Source: Adhaeribacter aerolatus
GTDB lineage: Bacteria > Bacteroidota > Bacteroidia > Cytophagales > Hymenobacteraceae
NCBI RefSeq assembly: GCF_007991635.1
Contig: NZ_BJYS01000036.1
Span: forward strand, 26,159-90,158
DNA: 64,000 nucleotides
Direction: 5' to 3'
Below the pieces are notes generated by a model, which worked only from the letters and a program-made list of their open reading frames with translations, was not told where the DNA came from and searched no databases. This document shows positions 25,373 to 34,572 of the stretch, one piece after another (position 1 is the stretch's first letter; the number at the start of each line of letters is the position of its first letter). Position numbers and translations under genes: made by a program.

Positions 25373-27721
25373 ATGTCCGTAAAAGCACAGGTAAAAAAAC
25401 AAACAGGGTACCGGACCTTTATCCGGGGTATGTGGCGAATATTTGCGGTAGGGCTAGCGGCCGTTTTTATCTATATTTTTTGTGTTTCCACTAACTTTCT
25501 TTTTCTTTTCGGCGATACACCCAGTACCGAAAAACTGGAAAACCCCAGCACCGAATTAGCTTCGGAATTATATACTGCCGATGGCGTTTTAATTGGTAAA
25601 TATTTCACCGAAAACCGCAGCCCGGTTACTTACCAGAAAATATCGCCCATGCTCATACAAGCATTGGTAGCTACCGAAGATGTCCGGTTTTACGAACACG
25701 CCGGTATTGATCCCAAAGCACTTTTATCGGTTTTTTATTTTACGTTACAGGGCGATAAACGGGGCGGTAGTACGCTTACGCAGCAGTTAGCCAAAAATTT
25801 ATACAAAACCCGCCGGAAAGAAACCACAGGTTTGCTGGGGTATATACCCGTAGTGAGTACCATTATTGCCAAAACCAAAGAGTGGCTTACGGCCATCCGG
25901 CTGGAGCGCCAATACACCAAAGAAGAAATCCTGACTATGTATTTAAATACCGTGGAGTTTGGATCAAATGCTTTTGGGGTAAAAGTGGCGGCTAAAACTT
26001 TTTTTAGCGTGTCGCCGGATAGTCTCAAAACCGAAGAGGCCGCGATGCTGGTGGGTTTGGTAAATGCCCCTACGCGTTACAGCCCCCGTTTTCGCCCCAA
26101 AGCGGCTTTAGAAAAACGGAATTTTGTTTTAGCTAAGTTAGCCAAGTACAATATTCTCAGCAAGGCCGAGGCCGATTCACTTAGCCAGTTACCCATTACG
26201 TTGAAGTATCACGTGGAAAACCATTACGACGGCCCGGCAACTTATTTCAGGGGAGCGGTAAACGAATTTGTGAAAGAATGGTGCGAAAAAGAAAACGAAA
26301 AAGCAGGTTACGATAAATACGATGTTTACAGCAGCGGCCTGAAAATATATACTACTATAGATTCGCGAATGCAGGAACTAGCCGAGGAAGCGGTGCAAGA
26401 GAAAATGAAGAGCCTGCAGGCCAAGTTTTACCGCCATTGGCGGGGTAAGAATCCCTGGACCGACGAGAAGCATAATGAGATTCCGAACTTCATTGAAAAT
26501 ATTGCCAGGCGCACGGAATACTATAAAAAGCTGAAAAGGGCTTACGGCGACGACCAGCAGAAAATAGATACGTTAATGAATACCCCGCGTAAGATGCGGG
26601 TGTTTACCTGGCAGGGTGAGAAAGATACAACCTTAAGCCCATTGGATTCGCTGCGGTATTACAAGCATTTTCTGCACGCCGGCATGATGAGCATGGATCC
26701 GTTTACCGGCCACATTAAAGCTTGGGTAGGCGGTATTAACTTTAAATACTTTAAATACGACCACGTGCGGCAAGCCCGTCGGCAGCCCGGTTCTACGTTT
26801 AAACCCTTTGTTTATTTAACGGCCATCGATAATGGTTATACGCCCTGCGATCGCATCCGCGACCAGCGGGTTAGCATTGATTATGTGGAGAATGGTAAAC
26901 CCATGAACTGGCAGCCCGATAATGTTACCCGTTCGTACACCGGTATTAACATGACCCTGCGGCAAGCCATGGCCCGTTCGGTAAACTCTGTAACAGCCCA
27001 GCTAACCGAAAGAGTAGGCTGGGAGAAAGTAGCGGAATACGGCAAAAAGCTAGGTATTACCAGCCCGTTACAAGCAGTACCATCCATTGGCCTGGGATCG
27101 GGCGGCGATGTTTCGGTTTACGATATGGTGGGGGCTTACGCTACTTTCGTGAACAATGGTTTCCATAGCGAACCCATGTTTGTAACCCGGATAGAAGACC
27201 GGAACGGAAATATAATTCAAAGCTTTACGCCTAAGCAAAAGCGGGTAATCAGCGAAGAAGCGGCGTTTTTAATGGTACACATGCTGAAAGGCGGCATGGA
27301 AGAGCCCGGCGGAACCTCGCAGGCGCTGTGGGAATACGACCTCTGGAAAAACGGCAATCAGATTGGCGGCAAAACCGGTACTACTTCTAATTATTCCGAT
27401 GCCTGGTATATGGGTATTACCAAAGATTTAGTGTCGGGCGTTTGGGTTGGCGGCGAAGATCGCAGTATCCACTTCCGTACTTCCGATACTGGTGAAGGCT
27501 CTAAATTGGCCCTGCCTATTTTTGGAACTTACATGGAGAAAGTCTATAAAAGCAAAGATTTAGGCTATAAAATGGGGCCTTTCCCGAAACCCACTGTAAA
27601 AATCCGGAAGAATTATCATTGCCCAACCCCAAGACTGGCTCCACCACCGCCCGTAGTAGATTCTATTAGTACCGATTTAATGCTGGAAGAATTAAACGAC
27701 ATACCATTACCCGGCATTTAG
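25373..27721 (+). CDS. Class A penicillin-binding protein (PBP1A-like transglycosylase/transpeptidase)
   Basis: A bifunctional peptidoglycan synthase in the inner membrane that polymerises glycan strands and cross-links stem peptides. It has 782 residues with a cytoplasmic N-terminus and one membrane anchor near residues 25-45. The GT51 domain has EDVRFYEHAGIDPKALL and GGSTLTQQLAKNLY. The transpeptidase domain has the SxxK motif in GSTFKPF, the SxN motif in ARSVNSV and the KTG motif in GKTGTTSNYSDAWYMG. A short Pro-rich tail follows. All catalytic motifs are intact. Confidence 0.96.
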   Translation: MSVKAQVKKQTGYRTFIRGMWRIFAVGLAAVFIYIFCVSTNFLFLFGDTPSTEKLENPSTELASELYTADGVLIGKYFTENRSPVTYQKISPMLIQALVATEDVRFYEHAGIDPKALLSVFYFTLQGDKRGGSTLTQQLAKNLYKTRRKETTGLLGYIPVVSTIIAKTKEWLTAIRLERQYTKEEILTMYLNTVEFGSNAFGVKVAAKTFFSVSPDSLKTEEAAMLVGLVNAPTRYSPRFRPKAALEKRNFVLAKLAKYNILSKAEADSLSQLPITLKYHVENHYDGPATYFRGAVNEFVKEWCEKENEKAGYDKYDVYSSGLKIYTTIDSRMQELAEEAVQEKMKSLQAKFYRHWRGKNPWTDEKHNEIPNFIENIARRTEYYKKLKRAYGDDQQKIDTLMNTPRKMRVFTWQGEKDTTLSPLDSLRYYKHFLHAGMMSMDPFTGHIKAWVGGINFKYFKYDHVRQARRQPGSTFKPFVYLTAIDNGYTPCDRIRDQRVSIDYVENGKPMNWQPDNVTRSYTGINMTLRQAMARSVNSVTAQLTERVGWEKVAEYGKKLGITSPLQAVPSIGLGSGGDVSVYDMVGAYATFVNNGFHSEPMFVTRIEDRNGNIIQSFTPKQKRVISEEAAFLMVHMLKGGMEEPGGTSQALWEYDLWKNGNQIGGKTGTTSNYSDAWYMGITKDLVSGVWVGGEDRSIHFRTSDTGEGSKLALPIFGTYMEKVYKSKDLGYKMGPFPKPTVKIRKNYHCPTPRLAPPPPVVDSISTDLMLEELNDIPLPGI

Positions 27722-27781
27722 AGTGTTAGGGCCGCTCAGTTATAAGCTGAACGGCAATTCTGATAGCCTTATCATACAAAA

Positions 27782-27810
27782 GCCTTTCTGAGTTATTAGA
27801 AAGGCCTTTG
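27782..27810. terminator. Terminator between the PBP1 and TIGR01777 genes
   Basis: GCCTTTCT / AGAAAGGC is an 8-bp stem with an 8-nt loop, extended outward by CAAAA/TTTG. It lies between convergent genes. A second imperfect hairpin (GCCG-TCAG / CTGA-CGGC, 27731-27755) lies nearer the PBP1 stop. Confidence 0.65.
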
Positions 27811-27831
27811 TATAAGTGGTAATTGTGGATT

Positions 27832-28752
27832 TTATTCGGCTTTTTGGGTGGTATAAAAAGATTCCAAGGCTTCGTGAATGGTATTGTACTCAAAGGTAAA
27901 ACCTTGTTTAGTTAATTTATCGCAACTAACGCGCTGGCCTTCCAGCACCACTTCGCTCATTTCGCCCAGTACCATTTTTAGCCCAAAAGCTGGTACTTTT
28001 AAGCCGGTAAGCGGTCTGTGCATTACATCGGCCAGAGCCTGGGTAAATTCTTTGTTCGTAACCGGATTGGGCGCTACGGCATTAAACACCCCCTGGTAGC
28101 TGGTGTTTTCTATTGCCTGAATAAACAACCGGCACAAATCATCGATATGAATCCAGGACATATATTGTTTGCCGGAGCCCAAAGGAGCCCCCGCCATTAG
28201 TTTTACCGGCCGGGCCATCTGGGGCAGGGCACCACCCTTATCGCTGAGCACCACGCCAATCCGGAGAATACAGGTACGAATATTTAATTCGTGAATTTGC
28301 CAGGCGGCAGCTTCCCATTGTTTGGTTACGTTGGCTAAAAAATCATCACCGTAGGCACTTTCCTCGGTTACCAGGCGGTCGTGGGTATCGCCATAAATAC
28401 CAACTGCCGAGGCCGAAATAAAAGCTTTAACGTGGTGTTTGGTTTTACTCAGGCAGGTTCTTAATAATTGGGTGCCCTGGACCCGGCTCTCCAGAATTTC
28501 TTTTTTGCGCTGCGGGGTCCATTTGCCTTCGGCAACACTGGTACCGGCCAGATTAACGATATAATCGGCATAGCCCAGAACGTTGTCGTCTATAAACTGA
28601 TTTTGGATATCCCACCGGAAAGTTTTATAACGGGCGTGCGGGTTGGCTTGCCGGCTTAAATGGGCTACTTCGTAGCCCTGGTCTATGAGCAGTTCTGAGA
28701 GGCGGCTGCCTATTAAACCGGTGCCTCCCGTAATTAGTATTCTTCCGGACAT
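27832..28752 (-). CDS. TIGR01777-family NAD(P)-dependent epimerase/oxidoreductase
   Basis: An extended short-chain dehydrogenase-like protein (306 residues) of the TIGR01777/YfcH group. The Rossmann dinucleotide loop is ILITGGTGLIGSRL at the N-terminus. Further family features are YVNLAG-like YIVNLAGTSVAE, SASAVGIYGDT, RIGVVLSDKGGAL and YMSWIHIDDL. The substrate is unknown. I chose the ATG at 28750-28752 because it places the Rossmann loop at the very N-terminus. An upstream in-frame TTG would add 19 residues with no similarity to the family pattern. Confidence 0.9.
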   Translation of the reverse strand: MSGRILITGGTGLIGSRLSELLIDQGYEVAHLSRQANPHARYKTFRWDIQNQFIDDNVLGYADYIVNLAGTSVAEGKWTPQRKKEILESRVQGTQLLRTCLSKTKHHVKAFISASAVGIYGDTHDRLVTEESAYGDDFLANVTKQWEAAAWQIHELNIRTCILRIGVVLSDKGGALPQMARPVKLMAGAPLGSGKQYMSWIHIDDLCRLFIQAIENTSYQGVFNAVAPNPVTNKEFTQALADVMHRPLTGLKVPAFGLKMVLGEMSEVVLEGQRVSCDKLTKQGFTFEYNTIHEALESFYTTQKAE

Positions 28753-28865
28753 GTAGTTATTTAGGTATAATACTCCAGGTATCTGATACAAAGAGGTTTT
28801 TACGTGCAAAAAGCCAAAAGGTACAGCTTAAAATTAAGGTACGGGCTTAGTATTATATAAAAGTC

Positions 28866-29519
28866 TTATTTCCGGATATAAGTCAGAAACTCATTCCGGT
28901 ACTGATCCTGCTGAAACAAACCTGAATATTCGGTGGTAATGGTGCTGCTGCTTACGTCGTTCACGCCCCGGCTCATCACACACAAATGATCGGCCTCAAT
29001 ATATACGGCTACATTATCCGTAAATAGCGTCGACTTAAGTTCATCAGCAATTTGCATGGTAAGCCGTTCTTGTACCTGGGGGCGTTTGGCGTAATATTGC
29101 ACAATGCGGTTTAGTTTAGAGAGGCCTACCACGTGCTTATCCGGAATGTAAGCTACGTGAGCTTTGCCAATAATAGGCACAAAGTGATGCTCGCAGTAAG
29201 AATAAAGGGTAATATCGCGCTCTACCAGCATTTGGTTATAAGCAAAGCGATTTTGAAAAAGCTTGGCGTGCGGCTTGTTTTCCGGGTCTAAACCCCGGAA
29301 AATTTCGTTTACGTACATTTTAGCCACCCGGTGCGGTGTGCCCTGCAAACTATCATCAGTTAGGTCCAGGCCCAGAATGTGCATTATTTCCCGGAAATGC
29401 TTTTCAATGAGTTCGATTTTTAAATCATTGGTCATTTTAAAAGCATCTTCGCGCAGTGGCGTATGCAACGAAGAATTTTCGTGTTCGAGATCTTCCGCGT
29501 CTAAATTATATTTGTCCAT
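28866..29519 (-). CDS. folE: GTP cyclohydrolase I
   Basis: Converts GTP to 7,8-dihydroneopterin triphosphate, the entry point for folate and for queuosine-type deazapurines. The 217-residue sequence has the zinc-binding CEHHFVPIIGKAHVAYIP, the family motif GLSKLNRIV and the second zinc Cys in CVMSRGV. The N-terminal 30 residues are a polar extension. Its first 14 nt overlap the end of queD, so the two form an operon (queD-folE). That pairing suggests flux toward carboxytetrahydropterin as well as folate. Confidence 0.97.
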   Translation of the reverse strand: MDKYNLDAEDLEHENSSLHTPLREDAFKMTNDLKIELIEKHFREIMHILGLDLTDDSLQGTPHRVAKMYVNEIFRGLDPENKPHAKLFQNRFAYNQMLVERDITLYSYCEHHFVPIIGKAHVAYIPDKHVVGLSKLNRIVQYYAKRPQVQERLTMQIADELKSTLFTDNVAVYIEADHLCVMSRGVNDVSSSTITTEYSGLFQQDQYRNEFLTYIRK

Positions 29520-29919
29520 TATATTCTACAAAGTTGCGTTCGGTTTCAAATAAAGTTACAGCTAAGGCGTACTCCGGCGAAATGCGTTCCCGCAGCCGGT
29601 TCCAGATAACCATGGCAATATTTTCGGCCGTTGGGTTTAAATCCTTAAATTCTTCGGTGTCGAGGTTCAAATTCCGGTGGTCAAATTTACGGAGAATTTC
29701 CTTCTTAATCAGTTCGCTTAGTTGCTTCATGTCGTACACGTACCCCGTTTCGGGGTTGATGCTACCGGTTAACTTTACGATTAATTCGTAATTATGCCCA
29801 TGGAAATTCTCATTGCTGCACTTACCAAAAAAATCGTTGTTTTTAGATTTGCTCCAGGCAGGATTGTACAAGCGGTGGGCCGCATTAAAGTGTTCTTTTC
29901 TACAAACTGTAACCTTCAT
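29506..29919 (-). CDS. queD: 6-carboxytetrahydropterin synthase (QueD/PTPS family)
   Basis: Converts dihydroneopterin triphosphate to 6-carboxy-5,6,7,8-tetrahydropterin in preQ0/queuosine synthesis. The 137-residue protein has the zinc His ligands in HFNAAHRL and NFHGHNYEL and the Cys of the catalytic loop in FGKCSNENFHGHNY. Later come DLNPTAENIA and the C-terminal LFETERNFVEY. Overlap with folE by 14 nt places product and substrate enzymes together. A dihydrobiopterin-type PTPS role cannot be excluded from sequence alone. Confidence 0.9.
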   Translation of the reverse strand: MKVTVCRKEHFNAAHRLYNPAWSKSKNNDFFGKCSNENFHGHNYELIVKLTGSINPETGYVYDMKQLSELIKKEILRKFDHRNLNLDTEEFKDLNPTAENIAMVIWNRLRERISPEYALAVTLFETERNFVEYNGQI

Positions 29920-30183
29920 AACGATTTAACAAGCGGAGGTGAATTAATGTTCTGAGTTTTAAATTTAAAGCCGTATGTACAGATAAGGCTTAAGTCAAAT
30001 GGGCGAATTCTAAAAGATATTAAATTTTTCTTTAGCAGTTTAAAGAACCTTTAATACCTACTGCTACAAGGATTTTAAGATACGTTTTATTCCTAAATTA
30101 AGCTGTATCCGAAAAGATTAATAATTAAGATAAGGACGGGTAAACTGTTTCGGGCCAGGAACACCTCCGGTAATATTTGTTCT

Positions 30184-30888
30184 TTATTCCAACCACCGCC
30201 GGATTAAATCTTCGGTATATTTTTCGTCGTGCCAACCGCCCAAACGGGCTTTTTGATTGGGGTTATGATGCAAAAACCACTGCTGAATTATTTCTTTAGC
30301 GGCCGGGTATTTTGTTTTTAATTCGGCTAAGGTTGCGGCCGCTACTACCTGCTCGCTGGGCTTGGCCGGAATGGTAACTATTACGTAATTGGTTTCATCG
30401 GCAATCTGTAAAGTTAAGGTTCCGATGGGAATAACTTCTACTACTGTGCCGGTGGCCACACTTTCGGCGAGAACCAGGGCCTGTAGGGGATAACTTTCGG
30501 CGGTCTCAGCGTTTTTTAAAGCGGTAGAAGGAATAAACCCGAGGTTGGCCGGAGCTGGTAAAAACTTAATGCTGGCGGGTAAACCGGCATCCTGCATATT
30601 TACAAAAGTCTTTTTTTGAGCGTCGTAGGCCTGCGGGTGATTACTGCCAGCCGGCGTTAAAATTACTACCTGTAATTGCTTCTGCTCCGAAAAAGTTGGT
30701 AAATGCTGGTAATCGGTTTTGCAGCCCGCAACCAAAAAAAGCAACACCCATACCAGGCTCGTATAATTTAGGCGAGGCTTAACGCAAGGCGTCGGCCACT
30801 TGCCGGAATGGGTTAAGTGCGTTGAGTTGCAACTGGAAACGGATGTTGTGCTGGAATTCTTTAAGGTTCTGAGGAATATTTTGCGCAT
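30184..30888 (-). CDS. Inorganic-pyrophosphatase-like lipoprotein lacking the catalytic Asp signature
   Basis: The fold family is recognisable: LTPAGSNH, LGFIPST, GTVVEVIPIGTL and the C-terminal FLHHNPNQKARLGGW match the soluble type I pyrophosphatase pattern. The metal-binding signature D-x-D-P-x-D reads ESYPLQALV (131-139), so all three Asp are replaced. A lipobox-like LVAGC ends at Cys56, preceded by a hydrophobic stretch, so it is probably exported. The start is uncertain: the only ATG (30888) overlaps the M1 peptidase gene by 110 nt and gives an implausibly long leader, and no good start lies nearer the hydrophobic segment. It is probably a non-enzymatic envelope protein. Confidence 0.65.
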   Translation of the reverse strand: MRKIFLRTLKNSSTTSVSSCNSTHLTHSGKWPTPCVKPRLNYTSLVWVLLFLVAGCKTDYQHLPTFSEQKQLQVVILTPAGSNHPQAYDAQKKTFVNMQDAGLPASIKFLPAPANLGFIPSTALKNAETAESYPLQALVLAESVATGTVVEVIPIGTLTLQIADETNYVIVTIPAKPSEQVVAAATLAELKTKYPAAKEIIQQWFLHHNPNQKARLGGWHDEKYTEDLIRRWLE

Positions 30889-33739
30889 AATTGCTACCGG
30901 CTACCGGAAAGTAAATCTGCAGGAATTTTTTTGCCAAAGATACACTTAATCCGGTTCCGTAAAGCAGCTCTTTGGCACCATGAGCGGTACCTAAATCGAG
31001 GAACGCGGTTACAGGCACCACCGGAATATCAGCATCTAAGTTAACGGCGGTAAGCCAGCGGCTGGAGAATACCGGAATAAAATGGCGGAAGCCGCCATCG
31101 CGCCCATCGGTTTGCCGGATAAAAGCCGCCAGATTATCTTGTCGCTGCGACCGATCCAGGAATATTGTTTCTTTTTTGTAATCGAGGCTGCTGCTCATCC
31201 CTAACTGGAACCAAGGCGGTATTGTACTGGCGTTTCCGAAAAAGTTACCCCCGAACACCCTTATGGCCAAACGTTTCTTCGCCGCGTAATAACGTTCAAA
31301 GGCCAGCGATAATTTGCCTGCCAGAACGTTCTGACCGGAGCGGGTAAGGCCGGCAGTGGTATCAGTAGGTAATAAGTCAAAATTTAATTCCGCCTGAAAA
31401 CCCTGCAAAGCATTTTTCTTCTCGTAAGTATACCGCAGCCATGGTATATTATATTCTATATTTTTCCCGAACGGTGGCGCAGCGCCGTGGTCCACCGCTT
31501 TATTTACTAAAGGTTCCTGGTGCGAAATATTAGTGTATCCAAGTTGCAACTGCTGCTGGTAAGCCCCAGCCGCCGGCTTTGGAAAGTTAACCAATACCGA
31601 CGATTCTAGTTTCCTGAACCGCCCGAAGCGTTGTGCATTCAGCCCCACTATTACCGATTGGACCAGCCTTTTGGGTAAAAACCGGATGTTAATATTGCCG
31701 ATGCCGCGTAATTCTTCCTGGCCTACGCTGTACAATGGCATAAACAAATAATTTATTTTTTTCTGGAAAAGCGAACTGTTGTACAAGGCCCCACCAAACA
31801 TAATGCGGTCGTAGGTATTAGCACCCAGTACCGGCACAACATACAACTGTTGGCGGTCGAACTGTTCTATGCCTGCCAGGAACTGCAATCGTAAAGGCTC
31901 TACTTTTTTCAGGAAGCCGTTTACCGCCAGCCGGTTATTGGTGCGGTTTAGTTCCGGCAGAAAATAACCCGGATCTATTACTACATCGTGTACGTTCTGG
32001 CGGTTAAAGGTTAGTTGCTGGGCTGCTTGCCCCGGCTTGGTCCATTTTACTTCCAATAACTGGGCATCGGCGTTGCGGGTAGCTACCGGCACGGGGGCTA
32101 GCAAGTTCGTTTTATTTTCAACGGTAACTTGCAGGGGGTTCTCGGTGGTGTTTAGGTGAGTTAAAGCCGCATCTACGGTTTGGGTAGTTCCGATAATATC
32201 TTGAAAGAACCAGTCCAGCTTTTCGCCGGTAGATTCTTCAAAAATAGCTTGCAGGTCCTTAGGGTAAGGGTGTTTGAATTGCCAGCGCTGGTAATAAGCT
32301 TGCATGGCTTTATCAAAACGGTCCTGGGTAAGGTAATTGGCCAGGTATTGCAGCATTACACCGGTTTTCAGGTACACAATACTGCCATAATTGGTATAGG
32401 TGTAGGCCGCTGCCGGGCCGGCTATTGGTTGGTCCAGGCCGCGGCTGGCACCCATCTGGTACATCAGTAAATTAAGGGCGGTGCTATGAATATTCTGTAA
32501 GCGGTAATTTTTAATGCGGTCTCGGGTGAGCAAGGGTTCCAGTTGGCTGTAGTTGCGGTTAGTGAGCTGGCCAATTCTAAATTCGTAGTAAGAGTTAATG
32601 CCTTCGTCGAGCCACGGGTGCTGCCGCTCATTAGTGCCCAGAATACCGTAAAACCAGTTGTGGCCTACTTCGTGAATAATGGCACTGGGTTCGGTTACGG
32701 TTACCATCGGGTACTCCATGCCTGCGCCGGCACTTAAGGCCCCGTCTACGGCAGTGGCCTGCGCGTAAGGGTAATCGCCTACCCACAAAGAATAATAATG
32801 AATGGCATCCTTAATATCTTTCATACTCCGCACCCAGTCCGAAGCATCTTTGTTCAGGAAAAACAGCCAGGTGGTGACTTTGCGTTTAGAGTGCGGCAAT
32901 TCTACTTCGCCTTTCCGTACATTAAACCGTTTATCGGCAAACCAGGCAAAATCATGAATATTGTCGCCGGTATAACGCAGCGTTTTGGTTTGCCGGGCGG
33001 AGGGCGGAAAAACATCTTCGGCTTGCCGGAATATTCTTTTCTCGGCCGTAATAGCCGATAAGCTATCCAGCTTCTTTGATTCATCGGGGTTTTGCAGCGT
33101 TCCCGTAGCCGCTACCAAATAATTGGCTGGTAAGGTAATGCTTACATCAAAGCGGCCAAATTCTGAGTAAAACTCGCCCTGGTCTAAGTAAGGCATGGGG
33201 TGCCAGCCTTGGTGGTCGTAAACGGCTGGTTTCGGGTACCATTGCGTTATCTGGTAAGACTGACCTACGTGGCCCAGGCGCGAAAAGGAGTTAGGTAGCT
33301 TTACCCGGAAAGGCGTAGAAATGTGGATGCGCTGGCCGCTGGCCAAAGGCTGGTTCAGGATGAGCTTGCCGATATCAATATTTTCCGGATCGACTTCGAA
33401 CTTAGCTGCCTGCCCGTTTATCTTAAAATCCAAGCCATCTATATAACCGCGCGCGCTGTCAGGCGCAAACTGGAAATTACGTTTTTTATTGATGAGCTGC
33501 TGCCTGGCAAAGGCCGTGGAATTATTTTTATAAGCGTTGGGCCAGAGGTGGAAATAAATAAAAGTCAGTTCGTGGGGTGAGTGGTTTATATATTCTATCT
33601 CGGCGGTAGCTGTAAGGCTGTGCTGCTCATCGTTTAGGGTAACCGCTATGGTATAATTTACTTCCTGTTGCCAATAATGCTGCGTAAAGCCTTCCAAGAT
33701 TGTAAATAAAGATAAAAGGAATACCAGTAAATATTTCAT
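30779..33739 (-). CDS. M1-family metallopeptidase, secreted, long form
   Basis: A 986-residue zinc aminopeptidase-type protein with signal peptide (MKYLLVFLLSLFTILEGFTQ). The N-terminal M1 beta domain is followed by GAGMEYPMV (338-346, the GAMEN equivalent) and the zinc site H356-E357-x-x-H360 with E379 in WLDEGINSYYEF. The C-terminal third (about 590-986) is a long beta-rich region resembling an outer-membrane barrel or surface domain. It has its own good promoter, and the pyrophosphatase-like gene follows it directly. Confidence 0.92.
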   Translation of the reverse strand: MKYLLVFLLSLFTILEGFTQHYWQQEVNYTIAVTLNDEQHSLTATAEIEYINHSPHELTFIYFHLWPNAYKNNSTAFARQQLINKKRNFQFAPDSARGYIDGLDFKINGQAAKFEVDPENIDIGKLILNQPLASGQRIHISTPFRVKLPNSFSRLGHVGQSYQITQWYPKPAVYDHQGWHPMPYLDQGEFYSEFGRFDVSITLPANYLVAATGTLQNPDESKKLDSLSAITAEKRIFRQAEDVFPPSARQTKTLRYTGDNIHDFAWFADKRFNVRKGEVELPHSKRKVTTWLFFLNKDASDWVRSMKDIKDAIHYYSLWVGDYPYAQATAVDGALSAGAGMEYPMVTVTEPSAIIHEVGHNWFYGILGTNERQHPWLDEGINSYYEFRIGQLTNRNYSQLEPLLTRDRIKNYRLQNIHSTALNLLMYQMGASRGLDQPIAGPAAAYTYTNYGSIVYLKTGVMLQYLANYLTQDRFDKAMQAYYQRWQFKHPYPKDLQAIFEESTGEKLDWFFQDIIGTTQTVDAALTHLNTTENPLQVTVENKTNLLAPVPVATRNADAQLLEVKWTKPGQAAQQLTFNRQNVHDVVIDPGYFLPELNRTNNRLAVNGFLKKVEPLRLQFLAGIEQFDRQQLYVVPVLGANTYDRIMFGGALYNSSLFQKKINYLFMPLYSVGQEELRGIGNINIRFLPKRLVQSVIVGLNAQRFGRFRKLESSVLVNFPKPAAGAYQQQLQLGYTNISHQEPLVNKAVDHGAAPPFGKNIEYNIPWLRYTYEKKNALQGFQAELNFDLLPTDTTAGLTRSGQNVLAGKLSLAFERYYAAKKRLAIRVFGGNFFGNASTIPPWFQLGMSSSLDYKKETIFLDRSQRQDNLAAFIRQTDGRDGGFRHFIPVFSSRWLTAVNLDADIPVVPVTAFLDLGTAHGAKELLYGTGLSVSLAKKFLQIYFPVAGSNYAQNIPQNLKEFQHNIRFQLQLNALNPFRQVADALR

Positions 33740-33772
33740 AAGTAAATACGTAGGAGCGTACGCTGTCTAAAA

Positions 33773-33802
33773 CAAATTTAGCGGCTTTTTTCGCTTACCA
33801 AA
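33773..33802 (-). promoter_or_regulatory. Promoter of the M1 peptidase gene (TTTG-N18-TAAATTTG)
   Basis: On the minus strand TTTG (33799-33802) is followed after 18 nt by TAAATTTG (33773-33780), the same architecture as the pyrR promoter. The -7 lies 33 nt upstream of the ATG. Confidence 0.75.
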
Positions 33803-33973
33803 TATTTTGAAAAGTCTAGAAAATTAATGCCATTAAAGCCGGTTTAAATTGGCCCGGAACAATATCGGGCAAACCGAAACAGAAAATACTACGGCGCTTC
33901 TGTAAGATTTGATGACCTCCAGGTGAAATATAGAAATAAAATATTGGCAGCGGCATAGCCTGAACTCAATAAA

Positions 33974-34000
33974 AAAGCCAATCCGGACAGGATTGGCTTT
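33974..34000 (-). terminator. Terminator after rplS
   Basis: AAAGCCAATCC / GGATTGGCTTT forms an 11-bp perfect stem with a 5-nt loop. A T tract follows on the minus strand. It lies 29 nt beyond the rplS stop and probably ends the ribosomal operon. Confidence 0.9.
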
Positions 34001-34029
34001 CAAAAAAAGATAAGGAAAAACAGGATAAA

Positions 34030-34395
34030 TTAAGCTGGTTTGTTCCGACGTTCTTTAATACGGGAAGCTTTACCGGAAAGACCTCTTAAGTAGTACAAAC
34101 GAGCGCGTCTTACTTTACCACGACGTACCAGTTCAATTTTTTCGATGTTTGGCGAAAGCAAAGGGAAGATACGCTCCAAACCAATTTGGTTAGAAACTTT
34201 ACGTACGGTAAAAGTTTCACCGGCTGTATTTGGGTTTTTACGCTGAATTACAACGCCCTGAAATTGCTGAATTCTTTCTTTGTTACCTTCACGGATTTTT
34301 ACGTGAATATTAACCGTGTCGCCAGCCGCAAAATTCGGAATATTGGCACGCTGTTCACGATATTCGTTGTTTAATACATCTAAAATATTGCTCAT
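34030..34395 (-). CDS. rplS: 50S ribosomal protein L19
   Basis: A structural component of the large ribosomal subunit near the 30S interface. The 121-residue length is standard. Family features include [47 protein letters not shown] and the basic tail. It follows trmD by 177 nt with its own -7-like element, so it may be transcribed both with and apart from rpsP-rimM-trmD. Confidence 0.98.
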   Translation of the reverse strand: MSNILDVLNNEYREQRANIPNFAAGDTVNIHVKIREGNKERIQQFQGVVIQRKNPNTAGETFTVRKVSNQIGLERIFPLLSPNIEKIELVRRGKVRRARLYYLRGLSGKASRIKERRNKPA

Positions 34396-34443
34396 GGCTA
34401 TTGTAATTATTGCTGTAGTATCTTCTTCTCAAAATTCGGAGTG

Positions 34444-34451
34444 CAAAGATA
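34444..34451 (-). promoter_or_regulatory. Candidate -7 element for rplS
   Basis: The minus strand reads TATCTTTG, 48 nt upstream of the rplS ATG, in the trmD-rplS gap. Upstream is an A/T-rich tract rather than a clear TTTG. Confidence 0.45.
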
Positions 34452-34572
34452 TAAACTTTTTTTATAGAAAAATAGTAGGTGTGCTTTTTTTTGTGTAAGT
34501 ATTTAACTTACAGCCGGTAGCCCAACCACTACGGTAATGGCAAACAGTATATTAATTTATTCGATTTCTTTA

